A stretch of 54,465 bases of DNA from Paludibacteraceae bacterium. GTDB taxonomy: Bacteria; Bacteroidota; Bacteroidia; Bacteroidales; Paludibacteraceae. The stretch's first letter is position 1, and every line of letters begins with the position of its first letter. The DNA lies in contig JAKSNP010000011.1 of NCBI GenBank assembly GCA_024399655.1, positions 1 through 54,465 of the forward strand, in the 5' to 3' direction. Below the pieces are notes generated by a model. It made no database searches. It saw only the letters and a program-made list of their open reading frames with translations, and was not told where the DNA came from. Below are positions 17,932 through 28,204 of this stretch, one piece after another. Made by a program: the position numbers and the translations under genes.

Positions 17932-18867
17932 ATGAAGACACTCGTTTTGCAAGACAAAAAGGTAAGTTGGAAGAGCAGTTTTCCGACATTAAAGATAAAA
18001 GGAGGCGAAAGTTGCAAAAACCTACGCAATCTACATCGAGTCTGGGATTTCCTGCTAAAGCACAATGCTGACCGAAATACAGTATTGCTATGCGTCGGAG
18101 GCGGAAGCATTAGCGATTTGGGAGGACTGGCTGCTTCCACTTATTTGAGGGGTATCCGTTTCAGCGTCATGCCGACTACGGTTTTAAGCATGGTGGATGC
18201 CTCTATCGGCGGAAAAACGGGAATCGACTACAAAGGGTTCAAAAATCTGATCGGCACTTTCCAAAGACCCTACCGACAGTCGATCGACACTCGTCTTTTG
18301 AAAACCCTGCCCTATGAAGAATTCCTGAGTGGGATGGCAGAAGTGGTAAAAACTGGCCTCCTGAACAACGAAATCCATTTCAACGAGGCACTAGCTGCTT
18401 TGGAAGACGGACAAATATCGGAAGACCTGGTTCTGAAAACTAGAGCTTTCAAAGAACATATCGTACACCTTGATCCTAAAGACCGAAATATCCGACATCA
18501 ACTGAATCTGGGACACACCATAGGCCATGCTTTGGAAGAAGCCGGAATGAAATGGAATATGCCGATTCGCCACGGCTATGCCGTCATGCAAGGATTGGTG
18601 GCCGAACTTTATCTCAGCATGATGAAAACCGGCTTGGACAAGCGGATAATCAGCCAATTGAGCCATATATTGATTGAATATTACGGGAAACCTGCCTATT
18701 CGTGCAAGGACTATCAAAAACTCATAGCCATTATGCGCCAAGACAAGAAAAACGTAGAGGGAAAAATCAATTTCACTTTCTTGCAAAACATTGGTCAACC
18801 GCTTATCAATCAAACTGCCACCGATAAAGAAATTGAAGAAGCCTTGGAATACCTTTTCACATTATAA
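17932..18867 (+). CDS. aroB: 3-dehydroquinate synthase
   Basis: 311 residues from the ATG at 17932, the first after the promoter. AroB converts DAHP to 3-dehydroquinate, the second step of the shikimate pathway; it needs NAD and a divalent metal. Seen: VGGGSISDLGGLAASTYLRGI, PTTVLSMVDASIGGKTGID, GMAEVVKTGLL, and the metal ligands in LNLGHTIGHALEE and IRHGYAV. The protein is about 40 residues shorter than usual AroB (about 350). The N-terminal NAD-binding part is abbreviated, but all catalytic residues I can check are present. Confidence 0.95.
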   Translation: MKTLVLQDKKVSWKSSFPTLKIKGGESCKNLRNLHRVWDFLLKHNADRNTVLLCVGGGSISDLGGLAASTYLRGIRFSVMPTTVLSMVDASIGGKTGIDYKGFKNLIGTFQRPYRQSIDTRLLKTLPYEEFLSGMAEVVKTGLLNNEIHFNEALAALEDGQISEDLVLKTRAFKEHIVHLDPKDRNIRHQLNLGHTIGHALEEAGMKWNMPIRHGYAVMQGLVAELYLSMMKTGLDKRIISQLSHILIEYYGKPAYSCKDYQKLIAIMRQDKKNVEGKINFTFLQNIGQPLINQTATDKEIEEALEYLFTL

Positions 18868-18892
18868 ACCTTTTACTGAAAAACGTATTAAA

Positions 18893-18928
18893 AGAATAGT
18901 CACCCGCTCAGGTGACTATTCTTTTATT
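18893..18928. terminator. Bidirectional terminator between aroB and the outer-membrane protein gene
   Basis: A 12-bp perfect stem AGAATAGTCACC/GGTGACTATTCT with a 6-nt loop (18893-18922) is followed by TTTTATTAT on the plus strand. The minus strand continues into a T-rich stretch. It serves both converging transcripts. Confidence 0.88.
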
Positions 18929-18952
18929 ATATATTCTCAATCAAATGCTTCG

Positions 18953-20725
18953 TTAAAAACGCCACTTGACCCCGGCCATACCATTTATACCAATGGTTTG
19001 ATAGCCATAAAAAATATCGTTGTGACGATGCATCAGGTTATTGAGTTCCAGATAGCACGACAGCCAGGTATTGATTTCGTATTGAGCTCCTAATGATAAA
19101 TTGATATACGGTTTGAGTTTGACATCCTCGCCCGTAGTAAGCGCCCAACGAGCTCCGGCAAACCTATTGTCGGAATAAAGCGACCATTTACTGTCGATTC
19201 TTGCATCTACACGCAGATGTAAATCCCACGAGGGACGATCGTAAGCTCGCCCTTCTGTAGTTGTGAGACCGGGATATTTATCGCTGAACACTTCCACACT
19301 ATCTTGAATCCACTTATGATAATTGAAACCCAAAAGGATATGGACTATATCTTGATAATGATAGGTAAATTCTGCACCTACACGCCACTCCTGCCAATCG
19401 CTGTAGAAATAATCGAGATACGACGGATCACCTGCTGCTTGCTTTGCCTGCAAAGTAGACATATCAGGCGAAAGGAATGTGGACATATTCTTGCTCATGC
19501 AATAATGAGCATAGATATCAATCAGGAATGTGCTGACCGGATGAATACGGAATCCTAAAGCGGCATCCACAGGAACATAGCCACTTACATGATGCGAAGT
19601 GATGCCGGGAATGATTTCAAGATAGGGATTCATACCTAAATATCCTTCTAGCAATCCAAAATTGAATTGTCCTTTGGCGCTACCGTACAAAGCCAACCAT
19701 TCAGGAAGGATACGATATTCGAAATCAACATTGGGTGACGGAGCGAAACTGACATTTTCGCTTGCAGACATCATTTGACCTTTACCGATATTGAGATCGA
19801 AATTCACTCCGGCATGAATACGGAATGCCTCACTATTAAATTCGTAGTAGGGCTCAATACGCAAACCGTGGCGAGCATTATATAAAGTGTCGGCAAGATG
19901 TTGCATCGGATCAACCGAATAAAGCGCATTCTGCATGAAGAAATGTATACCACCTGTATTTTTTTCTTCCGTATACGAAACATCACCATAAGTACGAATA
20001 CAATGTTCGGCAGCCACATTGGGAACAATATATGCATTATAACCGGTCTCTACACGATATTGCAGATTGTCTCCGGGACGGGTACGAACACCTATGCGAG
20101 TATGAATCGTCCAAATATTCTGCTTGTCATTATCTGCCAATTCGGCATATTTCTTTATGGTTAAGCCTTTGTCACCGTCAAAATATCGTCCGTAACGGGT
20201 ATAGAAACGATTGTTTCCATCCACGGAAAAATACATATCCATCGCATTCAGACGCATATTATAAGCCATGCCGATTTGTGTATTTTCCCAGATCCGTCTT
20301 CCCCATATAGCTTGATGGTGGGCAAAGAAATCAAGCGTTATTTTCTTCTGAGGAGTAAGACGGTAAAAGAAATTAAATCGGGTTTGCGGATGGCCGATAG
20401 CACCTTCCAAATAATTGGGAGAAGCAATGGCTTTATTCTTGAAAGACGAAGGACTGCATCCGAGCGTATTGAAATTGAAATCCGTTTGAAGCGGATTCGC
20501 AAAGGTGGAATAACGGACCTCGGCCGATTCCATATCCATCTCAAGACGTTGCGGAGCTACCGAAAGTTTGCCGGCATCCTGAATAATCGGTTGAAATTCT
20601 CGTTCTACGGTAACGGAACGGTCAATCGTTGAATCGGATGACGATTCGGATTGGGCATAAAGAGGATTTGTTGCCACCAAAGGCAGAAGCAATAGAATAG
20701 CAATATTAATATTTTTGTTTAGCAT
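18953..20725 (-). CDS. Outer-membrane beta-barrel protein (TonB-receptor-like, no plug)
   Basis: 590 residues with a signal peptide (1-24, ending LYAQ). Residues 25-80 form a short Ser/Glu-rich N-terminal segment. The remainder is a long series of amphipathic strands with alternating aromatic residues, such as FNFFYRLTPQKKITLDFF, ending in GMAGVKWRF with a terminal Phe, the BAM recognition signal. There is no plug domain or TonB box that I can see. It lies 3 nt after the TPR gene and so is the last gene of the pot-TPR unit. Whether it moves polyamines or is assembled by the TPR partner is inference. Confidence 0.75.
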   Translation of the reverse strand: MLNKNINIAILLLLPLVATNPLYAQSESSSDSTIDRSVTVEREFQPIIQDAGKLSVAPQRLEMDMESAEVRYSTFANPLQTDFNFNTLGCSPSSFKNKAIASPNYLEGAIGHPQTRFNFFYRLTPQKKITLDFFAHHQAIWGRRIWENTQIGMAYNMRLNAMDMYFSVDGNNRFYTRYGRYFDGDKGLTIKKYAELADNDKQNIWTIHTRIGVRTRPGDNLQYRVETGYNAYIVPNVAAEHCIRTYGDVSYTEEKNTGGIHFFMQNALYSVDPMQHLADTLYNARHGLRIEPYYEFNSEAFRIHAGVNFDLNIGKGQMMSASENVSFAPSPNVDFEYRILPEWLALYGSAKGQFNFGLLEGYLGMNPYLEIIPGITSHHVSGYVPVDAALGFRIHPVSTFLIDIYAHYCMSKNMSTFLSPDMSTLQAKQAAGDPSYLDYFYSDWQEWRVGAEFTYHYQDIVHILLGFNYHKWIQDSVEVFSDKYPGLTTTEGRAYDRPSWDLHLRVDARIDSKWSLYSDNRFAGARWALTTGEDVKLKPYINLSLGAQYEINTWLSCYLELNNLMHRHNDIFYGYQTIGINGMAGVKWRF

Positions 20726-20728
20726 AAA

Positions 20729-23656
20729 TCAATCCTCCTCTTCGTTAGAATTATCAGTATTAGGTTGTTCCAATCTGCTGAGTACATCCAAACGCTCGGC
20801 TACCAAGGTGAGAATATCGTCAGAACCATGATAGTTGGATTGAAGCGTTAGGAGATACTGTTTAGCTTGGAATAGATCGCCTCTTTGTACATTGATATCC
20901 GCCAATAGCAGCAGACTCTTGGCTAACCAATACTGGTGTTGAGTGTTAAGCGATGCAAAACTCATCACCTCGGCCTCGGCCTTATCCGGATTACCCAATT
21001 TATAATAACAATAGGCCAGCCAATATTTCGACTCTGCTCCTGTTTCAATGCGCACATCTTTGCTCAACGGAGTAAAATCAATTTGCGCCAAGCCGTACTG
21101 TTCACCTTCCAAATAGGCTTTGGCACGGTTATACAAAGCCTCGTTGCGGACATCTTCACTGATATCCTTTTCCGACAGAATCTGAGTAGCGATCGAAATG
21201 GTCCTGTCATAATCGGTCAGGAAATAACTACAACGCAAAATACCGAGACGCGCAGCTATCAATTGCTGTTTAGCAGTACATAATTCCAGCATTTTCTCAA
21301 AGTCTATACGCGCTTCGGCATAATCCTCCAAATCATAGTTGATTTGCGCCATGTGCACATAAGCGTCTTCCATATATGGGTTGCCATCCAGGCGACTGAG
21401 CGACTGATATAGGCGAAGAGCTTCCTGACGGCGATCCAGACGATAATTGGCATCGGCAGCATAATAAGTCGCCATCGTACAATAACGACCGCCTTGACAA
21501 TACTGCGAAAGATATGTACCGAAACCGGCGGCGGCTTCGGCATAATTGCCTAACATATATTGAAGTTCGGCAGTCACATAAGTAAGCGAATCCTCCTGAC
21601 TGCTTACATTCATATTCATCGGACCGAGTTGCTGCGTATAGGCCAGATAATCACCGATGCGATTGGTTTCCACGTAGATTTGTTCCAATCCGTCAAGAGC
21701 GGCATAAGCTTCTTCGCTGCCGGGATAGGATTTGATTGTATTCTTGAATGCCTGAATAGCAGCTTCCGATTGGTCAAGATTACGATAAATCATACCGATT
21801 TCCAAAGCGGCTTTGCGGGCGTAACTGCTATTGGGATAGTTATCAATCAGTCGTTGGTAGGCATTGATGGCCGCTTGATTCTTGTCTTCCTCCAATCGGG
21901 CACGGGCAATCTCATACAAAGCATCATCTGCATAATCTGAACGAGGATAGGATTTCACCAACTGCTCGAGCACCTGCGCTTTTTCCGAATAATTTCGCAT
22001 CAGTCCAAGAGCGTATCCGCGTTGGAACAAAGCATAATCGGCTCCCGATTTGCCAAGTTCAATCACACGATTATACATAGCAGCAGCCTCGGAGAATGCA
22101 CGGTTGTTGAAACAGCAGTCACCTATTCGATTGACTGCATCTGCATAAGTCGGTGACAATGTGTCGGCATTGCGGGAGATATATTTTCTAAACACGATTT
22201 CGGCTTCGCCATATTGCTTCATCGAAAAAAGAGCATAGCCTTTCAGATAGACTGCCTGAAGATTATTCTGCGAAGTGCCTGCATCGGGTTGTTGTTCATA
22301 TAGCCGCAACTCATTATAGCAGTCCTCGTAACGATGTAGACGATACATGGCCTCAGCACGGTAATAATATGCTTCTGTTTTGTATGCGGAAGAACGAGGT
22401 TCGTGGTCGATCACCTGTTGCATCCAATCCAATACCTGAGGCATTTTACCCTGCAGAAAAGCATCTGCTCCCAATTGATAGCGCAAATACTGTTTGGCCT
22501 CACTCATCTTGGCTGTAGGATTCTGAATACGGTCAAGCGACTCGAGCGCCATGGCGTAATTCTTACTGTTGCGGTACATATCTGCCAACAATTCATACAC
22601 CTGTTCGATGTGCTGACTGCGCGGATATGCTGCCAGGAAAGCATCAAATGCCGATATGCTCTCACCCAAAGCAGTACCGCTTTGATAGGTGGCAAGAGCG
22701 TAATTGAACATGGCCTCCTCACGTATGGATGGGGTCAGATTATAAGCTATAGCGGCCTGATAAGAAAGCTTGGCACGCTCGATATCATTTGTCTTGACAT
22801 AGGCGTTTCCCAAATGGTAACATGTGCTTTCCGAGAGTGTATCCTGCTCAAGACGGACTTTCTTGAGATAATTGACGGCACTGTCCCAATGCTCAAGTTG
22901 GTATTCGGCCACACCCAGCAAATAGATATCTTCACGAACCAGCTCTTTGTGTTGCCGCGAAAAATCTTCTTCGTATGCTTTGAGATGCTCCACTGCAGGA
23001 AGATAATAACCTTGCGTATAGTAGATCTCACCCATGATACGATGAATCTCACCCGTATATTCGCTATCGGGATTTTCCCGTAACAAATAGGCGGCACGAT
23101 CAAACACTTCATCGTAATTCCGCTGAGCATAATATATTTGCACTATATAGTAAGGTACCACCAATTTGTACTCAGCCGTATGCTCAATGGCTAAAAATTC
23201 TGGCAAAGCACGATTGTAGTTCCCTTCTTTATAAGAGCAATAGGCATAATAATACCGTCCCTGCAAAGTATAGGGATTTTCGGTATCCTTCAACTTCTTG
23301 AAACAGGCGGCCGCTTGAGCCGTTTCCCCATACAGAAGCAATGAATAGCCTTTATAAAAATAATACTCAGGTTGTTGCGGGCGGCTGAGATCGTTCACTT
23401 CCACCTTGGCAAACTGCCTCAAAGCATTCTTATACTTCCCTTTTTCGGTCTGTAGCACACCTATCATCAAGTTCACCTCGCTACGATAGGTAGTATAGGG
23501 ATAATCTACCAGGTACTGCTTCAGGTCTTTCTGAGCCTCTTTCTGTCGCTGCTCAAAACCTGTTTTCACCTTCTGGAAAGCATCTTCCATGTCATTGGCG
23601 AAGGCAAAACCCGACGCCAAGACAAGGCAACACAAACTTATCAGTATGCGCTTCAT
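20729..23656 (-). CDS. Large secreted TPR-repeat protein
   Basis: 975 residues: a signal peptide (1-20), then helical tetratricopeptide-like repeats over almost the whole length, with periodic Y..A....Y....A and G.Y..A patterns. The repeat consensus is recognisable at NYDEVFDRAAYLLREN, QPEYYFYKGYSLLLYG, SSYARKAALEIGMIYRN and many more. It ends in an acidic tail (SNEEED). Likely a periplasmic scaffold, similar in layout to YbgF/BamD-like envelope TPR proteins. The start codon directly abuts the potD stop (no intervening base), and the barrel gene follows after 3 nt, so the three are very probably coexpressed. Confidence 0.85.
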   Translation of the reverse strand: MKRILISLCCLVLASGFAFANDMEDAFQKVKTGFEQRQKEAQKDLKQYLVDYPYTTYRSEVNLMIGVLQTEKGKYKNALRQFAKVEVNDLSRPQQPEYYFYKGYSLLLYGETAQAAACFKKLKDTENPYTLQGRYYYAYCSYKEGNYNRALPEFLAIEHTAEYKLVVPYYIVQIYYAQRNYDEVFDRAAYLLRENPDSEYTGEIHRIMGEIYYTQGYYLPAVEHLKAYEEDFSRQHKELVREDIYLLGVAEYQLEHWDSAVNYLKKVRLEQDTLSESTCYHLGNAYVKTNDIERAKLSYQAAIAYNLTPSIREEAMFNYALATYQSGTALGESISAFDAFLAAYPRSQHIEQVYELLADMYRNSKNYAMALESLDRIQNPTAKMSEAKQYLRYQLGADAFLQGKMPQVLDWMQQVIDHEPRSSAYKTEAYYYRAEAMYRLHRYEDCYNELRLYEQQPDAGTSQNNLQAVYLKGYALFSMKQYGEAEIVFRKYISRNADTLSPTYADAVNRIGDCCFNNRAFSEAAAMYNRVIELGKSGADYALFQRGYALGLMRNYSEKAQVLEQLVKSYPRSDYADDALYEIARARLEEDKNQAAINAYQRLIDNYPNSSYARKAALEIGMIYRNLDQSEAAIQAFKNTIKSYPGSEEAYAALDGLEQIYVETNRIGDYLAYTQQLGPMNMNVSSQEDSLTYVTAELQYMLGNYAEAAAGFGTYLSQYCQGGRYCTMATYYAADANYRLDRRQEALRLYQSLSRLDGNPYMEDAYVHMAQINYDLEDYAEARIDFEKMLELCTAKQQLIAARLGILRCSYFLTDYDRTISIATQILSEKDISEDVRNEALYNRAKAYLEGEQYGLAQIDFTPLSKDVRIETGAESKYWLAYCYYKLGNPDKAEAEVMSFASLNTQHQYWLAKSLLLLADINVQRGDLFQAKQYLLTLQSNYHGSDDILTLVAERLDVLSRLEQPNTDNSNEEED

Positions 23657-24982
23657 TTATTTATTATGATTTTTACGATGTTTATTCTGCAACGCGTTTT
23701 GACGGCGTTTTTTCAATATCTGAGTTACGATAACTGCCACGATAGCAACAACAAGAATGATAATGATTCCGATAGTCCATCCCCCGAGGTTGTCGCCTTT
23801 TACGCGTGACCACATATCCAAGATATCTTTGTTCTGTTCGCCGCAGTCATGCATCAATGCACAACGGTTAATCACCGAAAGATCGGGATAGAACACCTGG
23901 TTGGCATGAATAGCCGTTGCTTCCGGACCGAAGAAATAACTGAGGTCCGAGGTTTCCTCTATTGTGGAATCGTTGGCCCATTCTTGAATTTCGGGAGAAG
24001 CGATTACACTTACATAACCGATTTCTTCCATATTGTATATCGCATTCTCCGGCATACACATGAAGTTGATAAAATAACTGGCTGCCTTGGAATTGACGGC
24101 ATACTTGGGTATGCACCATCCGTCAAACCAGACATTACTGCCCTCTTCAGGAACAATATAACGAAGTGTGACACCTACTTCAGATGCCTCATCAATGGCC
24201 CATTGAGCATCGCCCGACCATGAAAGATTGAGCCAACTTTTGCCTTTTGCCATTTCTTCTTTACCGAAATCCACTTCCCAACCTGCTATATTCTCTTTGG
24301 CGCCTATCAAAATATCTTCTACACGTTTGATACGCTCGGGGGTGAGAGTCTTCACCAGTTCATCACGGGTCACTTCACCACGGGCCACCTCATCACGGAA
24401 AGCATAGAGAACCAATACGGAATAGACATCACGGAAAGCGTCTTTCATGAAAATATGACCTTGGAATTTGGGATCGAGCAGAGCTCCCCAAGATGCAAGA
24501 TCGGATGCCTTCACAAATTCGGGGTTATAGAGCCAACCCGTTGTTCCCCACATATAGCCGACGGTATAATCTTCCACACGGATGTCCGAACCTGCAGGAG
24601 CCATCTGTTGGAATTTGTCTTTGGCAAACGGTGCCACCAATGTCGTATAGTCGGGAGTCGTACCGAAATCCTTATTGATCGGTTGAAGCAAATCCTGACG
24701 CAGCATACGCTCGATAATATATTCCGAGGGGCAGATTACATCATAATCTTCATGTCCCACCTCGATTTCAGTCAGCATAGATTCATTGATATCAAATGTC
24801 TGATATACAATTTGAACCTCTTCTCCTGTCTGTTCTCGATACCAATCAGGAAAACGATTAAGCACATTTTCCATATCGATGTAATCAGCCCAGTTGTAAA
24901 TCTTGAGGGTGTGTTCACGATCGGCGGAAAAAACGCCAAGCGCCATACAAAGAGCGCAAATGCTAACCAAGAGTTTTTTCAT
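23657..24982 (-). CDS. potD: Spermidine/putrescine ABC transporter substrate-binding protein PotD with C-terminal membrane anchor
   Basis: 441 residues. A signal peptide (1-19) is followed by a type II periplasmic binding fold. YNWADYID at about 29-36, SWSGDAQWAIDEA and VWFDGWCIPKYAV are characteristic PotD/PotF blocks with aromatic and acidic polyamine contacts. Unlike usual PotD (about 350 residues), it continues after residue 395 with GGWTIGIIIILVVAIVAVIV, a transmembrane helix, and a Lys/Arg/His-rich cytosolic tail. It therefore seems tethered to the inner membrane by its C-terminus rather than by a lipid. It is 103 nt downstream of potC. Confidence 0.92.
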   Translation of the reverse strand: MKKLLVSICALCMALGVFSADREHTLKIYNWADYIDMENVLNRFPDWYREQTGEEVQIVYQTFDINESMLTEIEVGHEDYDVICPSEYIIERMLRQDLLQPINKDFGTTPDYTTLVAPFAKDKFQQMAPAGSDIRVEDYTVGYMWGTTGWLYNPEFVKASDLASWGALLDPKFQGHIFMKDAFRDVYSVLVLYAFRDEVARGEVTRDELVKTLTPERIKRVEDILIGAKENIAGWEVDFGKEEMAKGKSWLNLSWSGDAQWAIDEASEVGVTLRYIVPEEGSNVWFDGWCIPKYAVNSKAASYFINFMCMPENAIYNMEEIGYVSVIASPEIQEWANDSTIEETSDLSYFFGPEATAIHANQVFYPDLSVINRCALMHDCGEQNKDILDMWSRVKGDNLGGWTIGIIIILVVAIVAVIVTQILKKRRQNALQNKHRKNHNK

Positions 24983-25085
24983 TTCTGTAAAAAAGTTGGA
25001 TTAAATGATTAATTGTTTGTTGATTTTTTGATTATTTTTTTATTCGGGTCTCCCCGATTTATTTTGTATTTCGTTATTCGCCAGA

Positions 25086-25937
25086 TCAATTCAATTTCTT
25101 TTGATTGCGCGCAGTACGGATATTCATTCCTATCAGCAACAGAAGTATGGTTAGGAAAATCAGCGAAAAGAGAGGTCGCAATTCCGGAGTCAAACCGCCT
25201 TTGCGCGCGTCCGCGTATATAAAGGTGCTGAGCGTTTCCACTCCGTCGGAACCCTTGGTGAAGAATGTTACGCCGAAATCATCTATACTCAAAGTAAGAG
25301 CCAAAAGGAAACCGCTTATCATTCCGGGACGCAATTCCGGCACCAACACCTTACGCAATGCCTGCCATGGTGTGGCACCCAAATCAAGAGCGGCCTCATA
25401 GATATTGGGGTTCATTTTCTGGATTCGGGGCATCACGCTCAATACTACATAGGGCGTACAGAATACCACATGTGCAGCTATTACGGTGCCCAAACCGCGA
25501 CTGATTCCTAAAAACACGAACAGCAGGAAAAGCGAAATACCCGTCAGAATATCGGGGTTGATCATCGGTATCGAATTGAGGAATGACACGATACGACGAC
25601 CGCGTTGACGCATATTGTATATTCCGATGGCTGCCAATGTGCCGAGGAAAGTGGATATGACTGCAGCTATTATGGCGATTACACCCGTATAGAGAATGGC
25701 GCGATAAAGGTTGGGGTCCACACGCACCTGAGCCTCGAAATCATAACCCGTAAAAAGGTTTTCATATAAGCCCAACGTGAAACCCGTCCAGTTGCCGAAC
25801 ACCTTGCTCTTCGTAAACGAAAAAACCAGAATCAACAGAATGGGAGCGTACAAAACTACTAGCAGCAACCACAAATATGCTTGACCCGCCACTCGGCTGA
25901 GTCGGCCACGACGGTCGATGGTAATTACCTGACTCAT
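25086..25937 (-). CDS. potC: Spermidine/putrescine ABC transporter permease PotC
   Basis: A 283-residue inner-membrane permease with six hydrophobic helices. The EAA loop that contacts the ATPase reads EAALDLGATPWQALRKVLVPELRPG (about residues 178-202). FSIDDF-like LSIDDFGVTFF follows. The basic N-terminus precedes a first helix at about 19-40. The start ATG overlaps the potB stop by 4 nt (ATGA), which suggests translational coupling and equal expression of the two permeases. Confidence 0.94.
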   Translation of the reverse strand: MSQVITIDRRGRLSRVAGQAYLWLLLVVLYAPILLILVFSFTKSKVFGNWTGFTLGLYENLFTGYDFEAQVRVDPNLYRAILYTGVIAIIAAVISTFLGTLAAIGIYNMRQRGRRIVSFLNSIPMINPDILTGISLFLLFVFLGISRGLGTVIAAHVVFCTPYVVLSVMPRIQKMNPNIYEAALDLGATPWQALRKVLVPELRPGMISGFLLALTLSIDDFGVTFFTKGSDGVETLSTFIYADARKGGLTPELRPLFSLIFLTILLLLIGMNIRTARNQKKLN

Positions 25938-26725
25938 AACAAACCTCCTTTCTGACTGTCGTCGTTGTCATTCTGTCCGAAGAAAGAAGTGGCACCGATA
26001 ATAACCAACATGATAAGCGATAGTGCCGCACCATAATTCCACATCATGATTCCGCCTTCGCCGAAACTGCGTTGGATAAGCGAACCGAATAGGGTTATCT
26101 TGTTATGCGTAAGCAATTCGGAAATGGCGAAAGTGCTTACGGTGGGCATAAACACCATTACAATACCCGAATATATACCCGATGCGGACAAGGGCAACAC
26201 CACTTTGGTGAAAGTCTGCACACGATTGGCTCCCAAATCCATAGCGGCTTCAAGCAGACTGACATCCATTTTCTGCAACGTATTGTATATCGGATAAATC
26301 ATAAACGGCAAAAAGTCATACACCATACCGAAAAGCAAAGCTCCTTCACCCAAGGGCAGGTTGAACATGTGGAAAAGTTCCACCGTCGCGATGGTGCGGA
26401 GTAGAAAATTGATCCACATCGGAAGGATAAAGAGGAGCGCCATCACGGCAGGAGTCCTGAACGAACGCAACGCCATGATATAGGCGGCTGGATAACCCAG
26501 AAGCAGACATACGATCGTGGTCACCAAAGCAACGGCTATCGAATAGATAAAGGTATTCACCGCCTCCGATTTGCTGAAGAACTGAACGAAGTTCTGGAGG
26601 GTAAAATGGCCTGCCTGATCGGTAAAGGCATACACCCCGATTAGCGCTAGGGGCAATAGCACCAGGAGAACCAGGAAAAGAATATATGGCCAAGCCCAAC
26701 TGCGGCGATTACGAAACAGTTTCAT
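25934..26725 (-). CDS. potB: Spermidine/putrescine ABC transporter permease PotB
   Basis: A 263-residue permease with six predicted helices; the EAA loop is [25 protein letters not shown] (about 155-179). Partner of PotC in the heterodimeric channel. The 5' end overlaps the potA 3' end by 17 nt, so ribosomes finishing potA probably reinitiate here. Confidence 0.94.
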   Translation of the reverse strand: MKLFRNRRSWAWPYILFLVLLVLLPLALIGVYAFTDQAGHFTLQNFVQFFSKSEAVNTFIYSIAVALVTTIVCLLLGYPAAYIMALRSFRTPAVMALLFILPMWINFLLRTIATVELFHMFNLPLGEGALLFGMVYDFLPFMIYPIYNTLQKMDVSLLEAAMDLGANRVQTFTKVVLPLSASGIYSGIVMVFMPTVSTFAISELLTHNKITLFGSLIQRSFGEGGIMMWNYGAALSLIMLVIIGATSFFGQNDNDDSQKGGLL

Positions 26726-28154
26726 CTTTTGCTTGCTCTTTTTTGTAAAGTCGTATATAACTGGGAGCTACTTTGATGCCGACACGGTCGCCGTTGTCCC
26801 ATATATCATTCGTATCCACATAGATATCGTCACCGTCATCTGTTCGTACGGTCAGATGATAGTGATCTCCCTTGTATAGGATAAAATGCACTTCACCCGA
26901 CAGAGTGCCGTCATCTTCGTCGTCTTGAAGATTGACATGGTCGAAATCAACTTCCACTTCCACTTCTTCACCTATCGCGAAACGCTCAGAAGTGCGATCG
27001 TTGATATTCCAATCCTCATCCAGAAACTCCACGCGGTTGTCTTCCTTCACTATGCCCGAGAAGGTATTGCAGAGACGTTCCTTACGCATCACTTGGATAT
27101 CTTCGGGCTTCACCAACAGTCCCACTTGGGTTCCGGGCTCGAACATACGGTAGTCCTGTATCATCAGTTCATAACCGTTGTCGGTAAGAACGGTCATTTC
27201 GTAATGAACGCCCTTGAATATACAACTCTGTACGGTTGCGTGTAGTTGCCAGGGGTCATCGGCTTTCTCCGCATCCGTTTCGGCTTTCGATTCGGCAATA
27301 TAAAAATCTTCGGGACGGATTACTACATCCACAGCCGTATTTTCTCCGAACCCGTGGTCCACACATTCAAAATCGCGGTCGCAGAAATGCACCAGCCCGT
27401 CTTTCACCATCACGGCGTCAAGAATATTGCTCTCGCCGATGAAGTTGGCTACGAAACAGTTCTTCGGCTCGTTATATACGTCCGTCGGCGAACCTATCTG
27501 CTGAATCTTGCCTTCACGCATCACCACCACACGGTCACTCAATGTCAAAGCCTCTTCCTGGTCGTGAGTCACATAAATGAAAGTGATTCCCAGCTTCTTG
27601 TGCATCTCGCGCAACTCCAACTGCATATCTGCTCGCATTTTGCGGTCAAGCGCGGCCAGAGGTTCATCCAGCAGCAACACTTCCGGTTCGTTGATTATCG
27701 CACGTGCGATAGCCACACGTTGCTGCTGACCGCCGGAAAGACTGTCCACGTCACGATATTCGTAATCGGACATGCTGACCATCTTGAGCGCGCGTTTCAC
27801 ACGCCGTTCCATCTCACGAGTCTCTATGCCCTTCAGCTTGAGACCGAATGCCACATTCTCAAACACGTTCAAATGCGGGAAAAGTGCATATTTCTGGAAC
27901 ACCGTATTCACCGGACGAAGATGCGGAGGCATGTCTGTCACATCCTGCCCGTTAAGTAATATATCGCCGGAAGTAGCGACCTGAAAACCCGCAATACAAC
28001 GCAAAAGCGTCGTCTTGCCACAACCAGAAGGGCCTAGGATGGTCACAAACTCACCTTTAGTGATTTTGAGATTGACATCATCCAAAGCAAATTTACCGTC
28101 CTCAAACTGTTTGGAGACGTGATTCACCTCAATAATGTAGTCCGATTTTGCCAT
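26709..28154 (-). CDS. potA: Spermidine/putrescine ABC transporter ATPase PotA with duplicated regulatory module
   Basis: 481 residues from the ATG at 28154; seven further codons upstream begin with TTG inside the -7 element and are rejected. The ABC domain (1-235) shows Walker A GPSGCGKT at 41-48, the signature [14 protein letters not shown] and [11 protein letters not shown]. PotA normally ends near residue 370; here the C-terminal region is longer and contains two similar modules, each with KGxHYxxxVxTDxG and ending GxxVGxxVxPxxI (about 315-365 and 425-475), separated by an acidic stretch rich in Asp. The second is an apparent duplication of the TOBE-like domain. First gene of the pot-TPR-barrel unit. 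Confidence 0.94.
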   Translation of the reverse strand: MAKSDYIIEVNHVSKQFEDGKFALDDVNLKITKGEFVTILGPSGCGKTTLLRCIAGFQVATSGDILLNGQDVTDMPPHLRPVNTVFQKYALFPHLNVFENVAFGLKLKGIETREMERRVKRALKMVSMSDYEYRDVDSLSGGQQQRVAIARAIINEPEVLLLDEPLAALDRKMRADMQLELREMHKKLGITFIYVTHDQEEALTLSDRVVVMREGKIQQIGSPTDVYNEPKNCFVANFIGESNILDAVMVKDGLVHFCDRDFECVDHGFGENTAVDVVIRPEDFYIAESKAETDAEKADDPWQLHATVQSCIFKGVHYEMTVLTDNGYELMIQDYRMFEPGTQVGLLVKPEDIQVMRKERLCNTFSGIVKEDNRVEFLDEDWNINDRTSERFAIGEEVEVEVDFDHVNLQDDEDDGTLSGEVHFILYKGDHYHLTVRTDDGDDIYVDTNDIWDNGDRVGIKVAPSYIRLYKKEQAKDETVS

Positions 28155-28172
28155 TTTAGTAAAATTAGGGCA

Positions 28173-28204
28173 CAAAATTACTGTTTTTTTTTGAATTACA
28201 CAAA
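28173..28204 (-). promoter_or_regulatory. Promoter of the pot operon
   Basis: Minus strand TAATTTTG (28180-28173) with TTTG at 28204-28201, 20-nt spacing. It leaves a leader of about 15 nt before potA. Confidence 0.7.
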
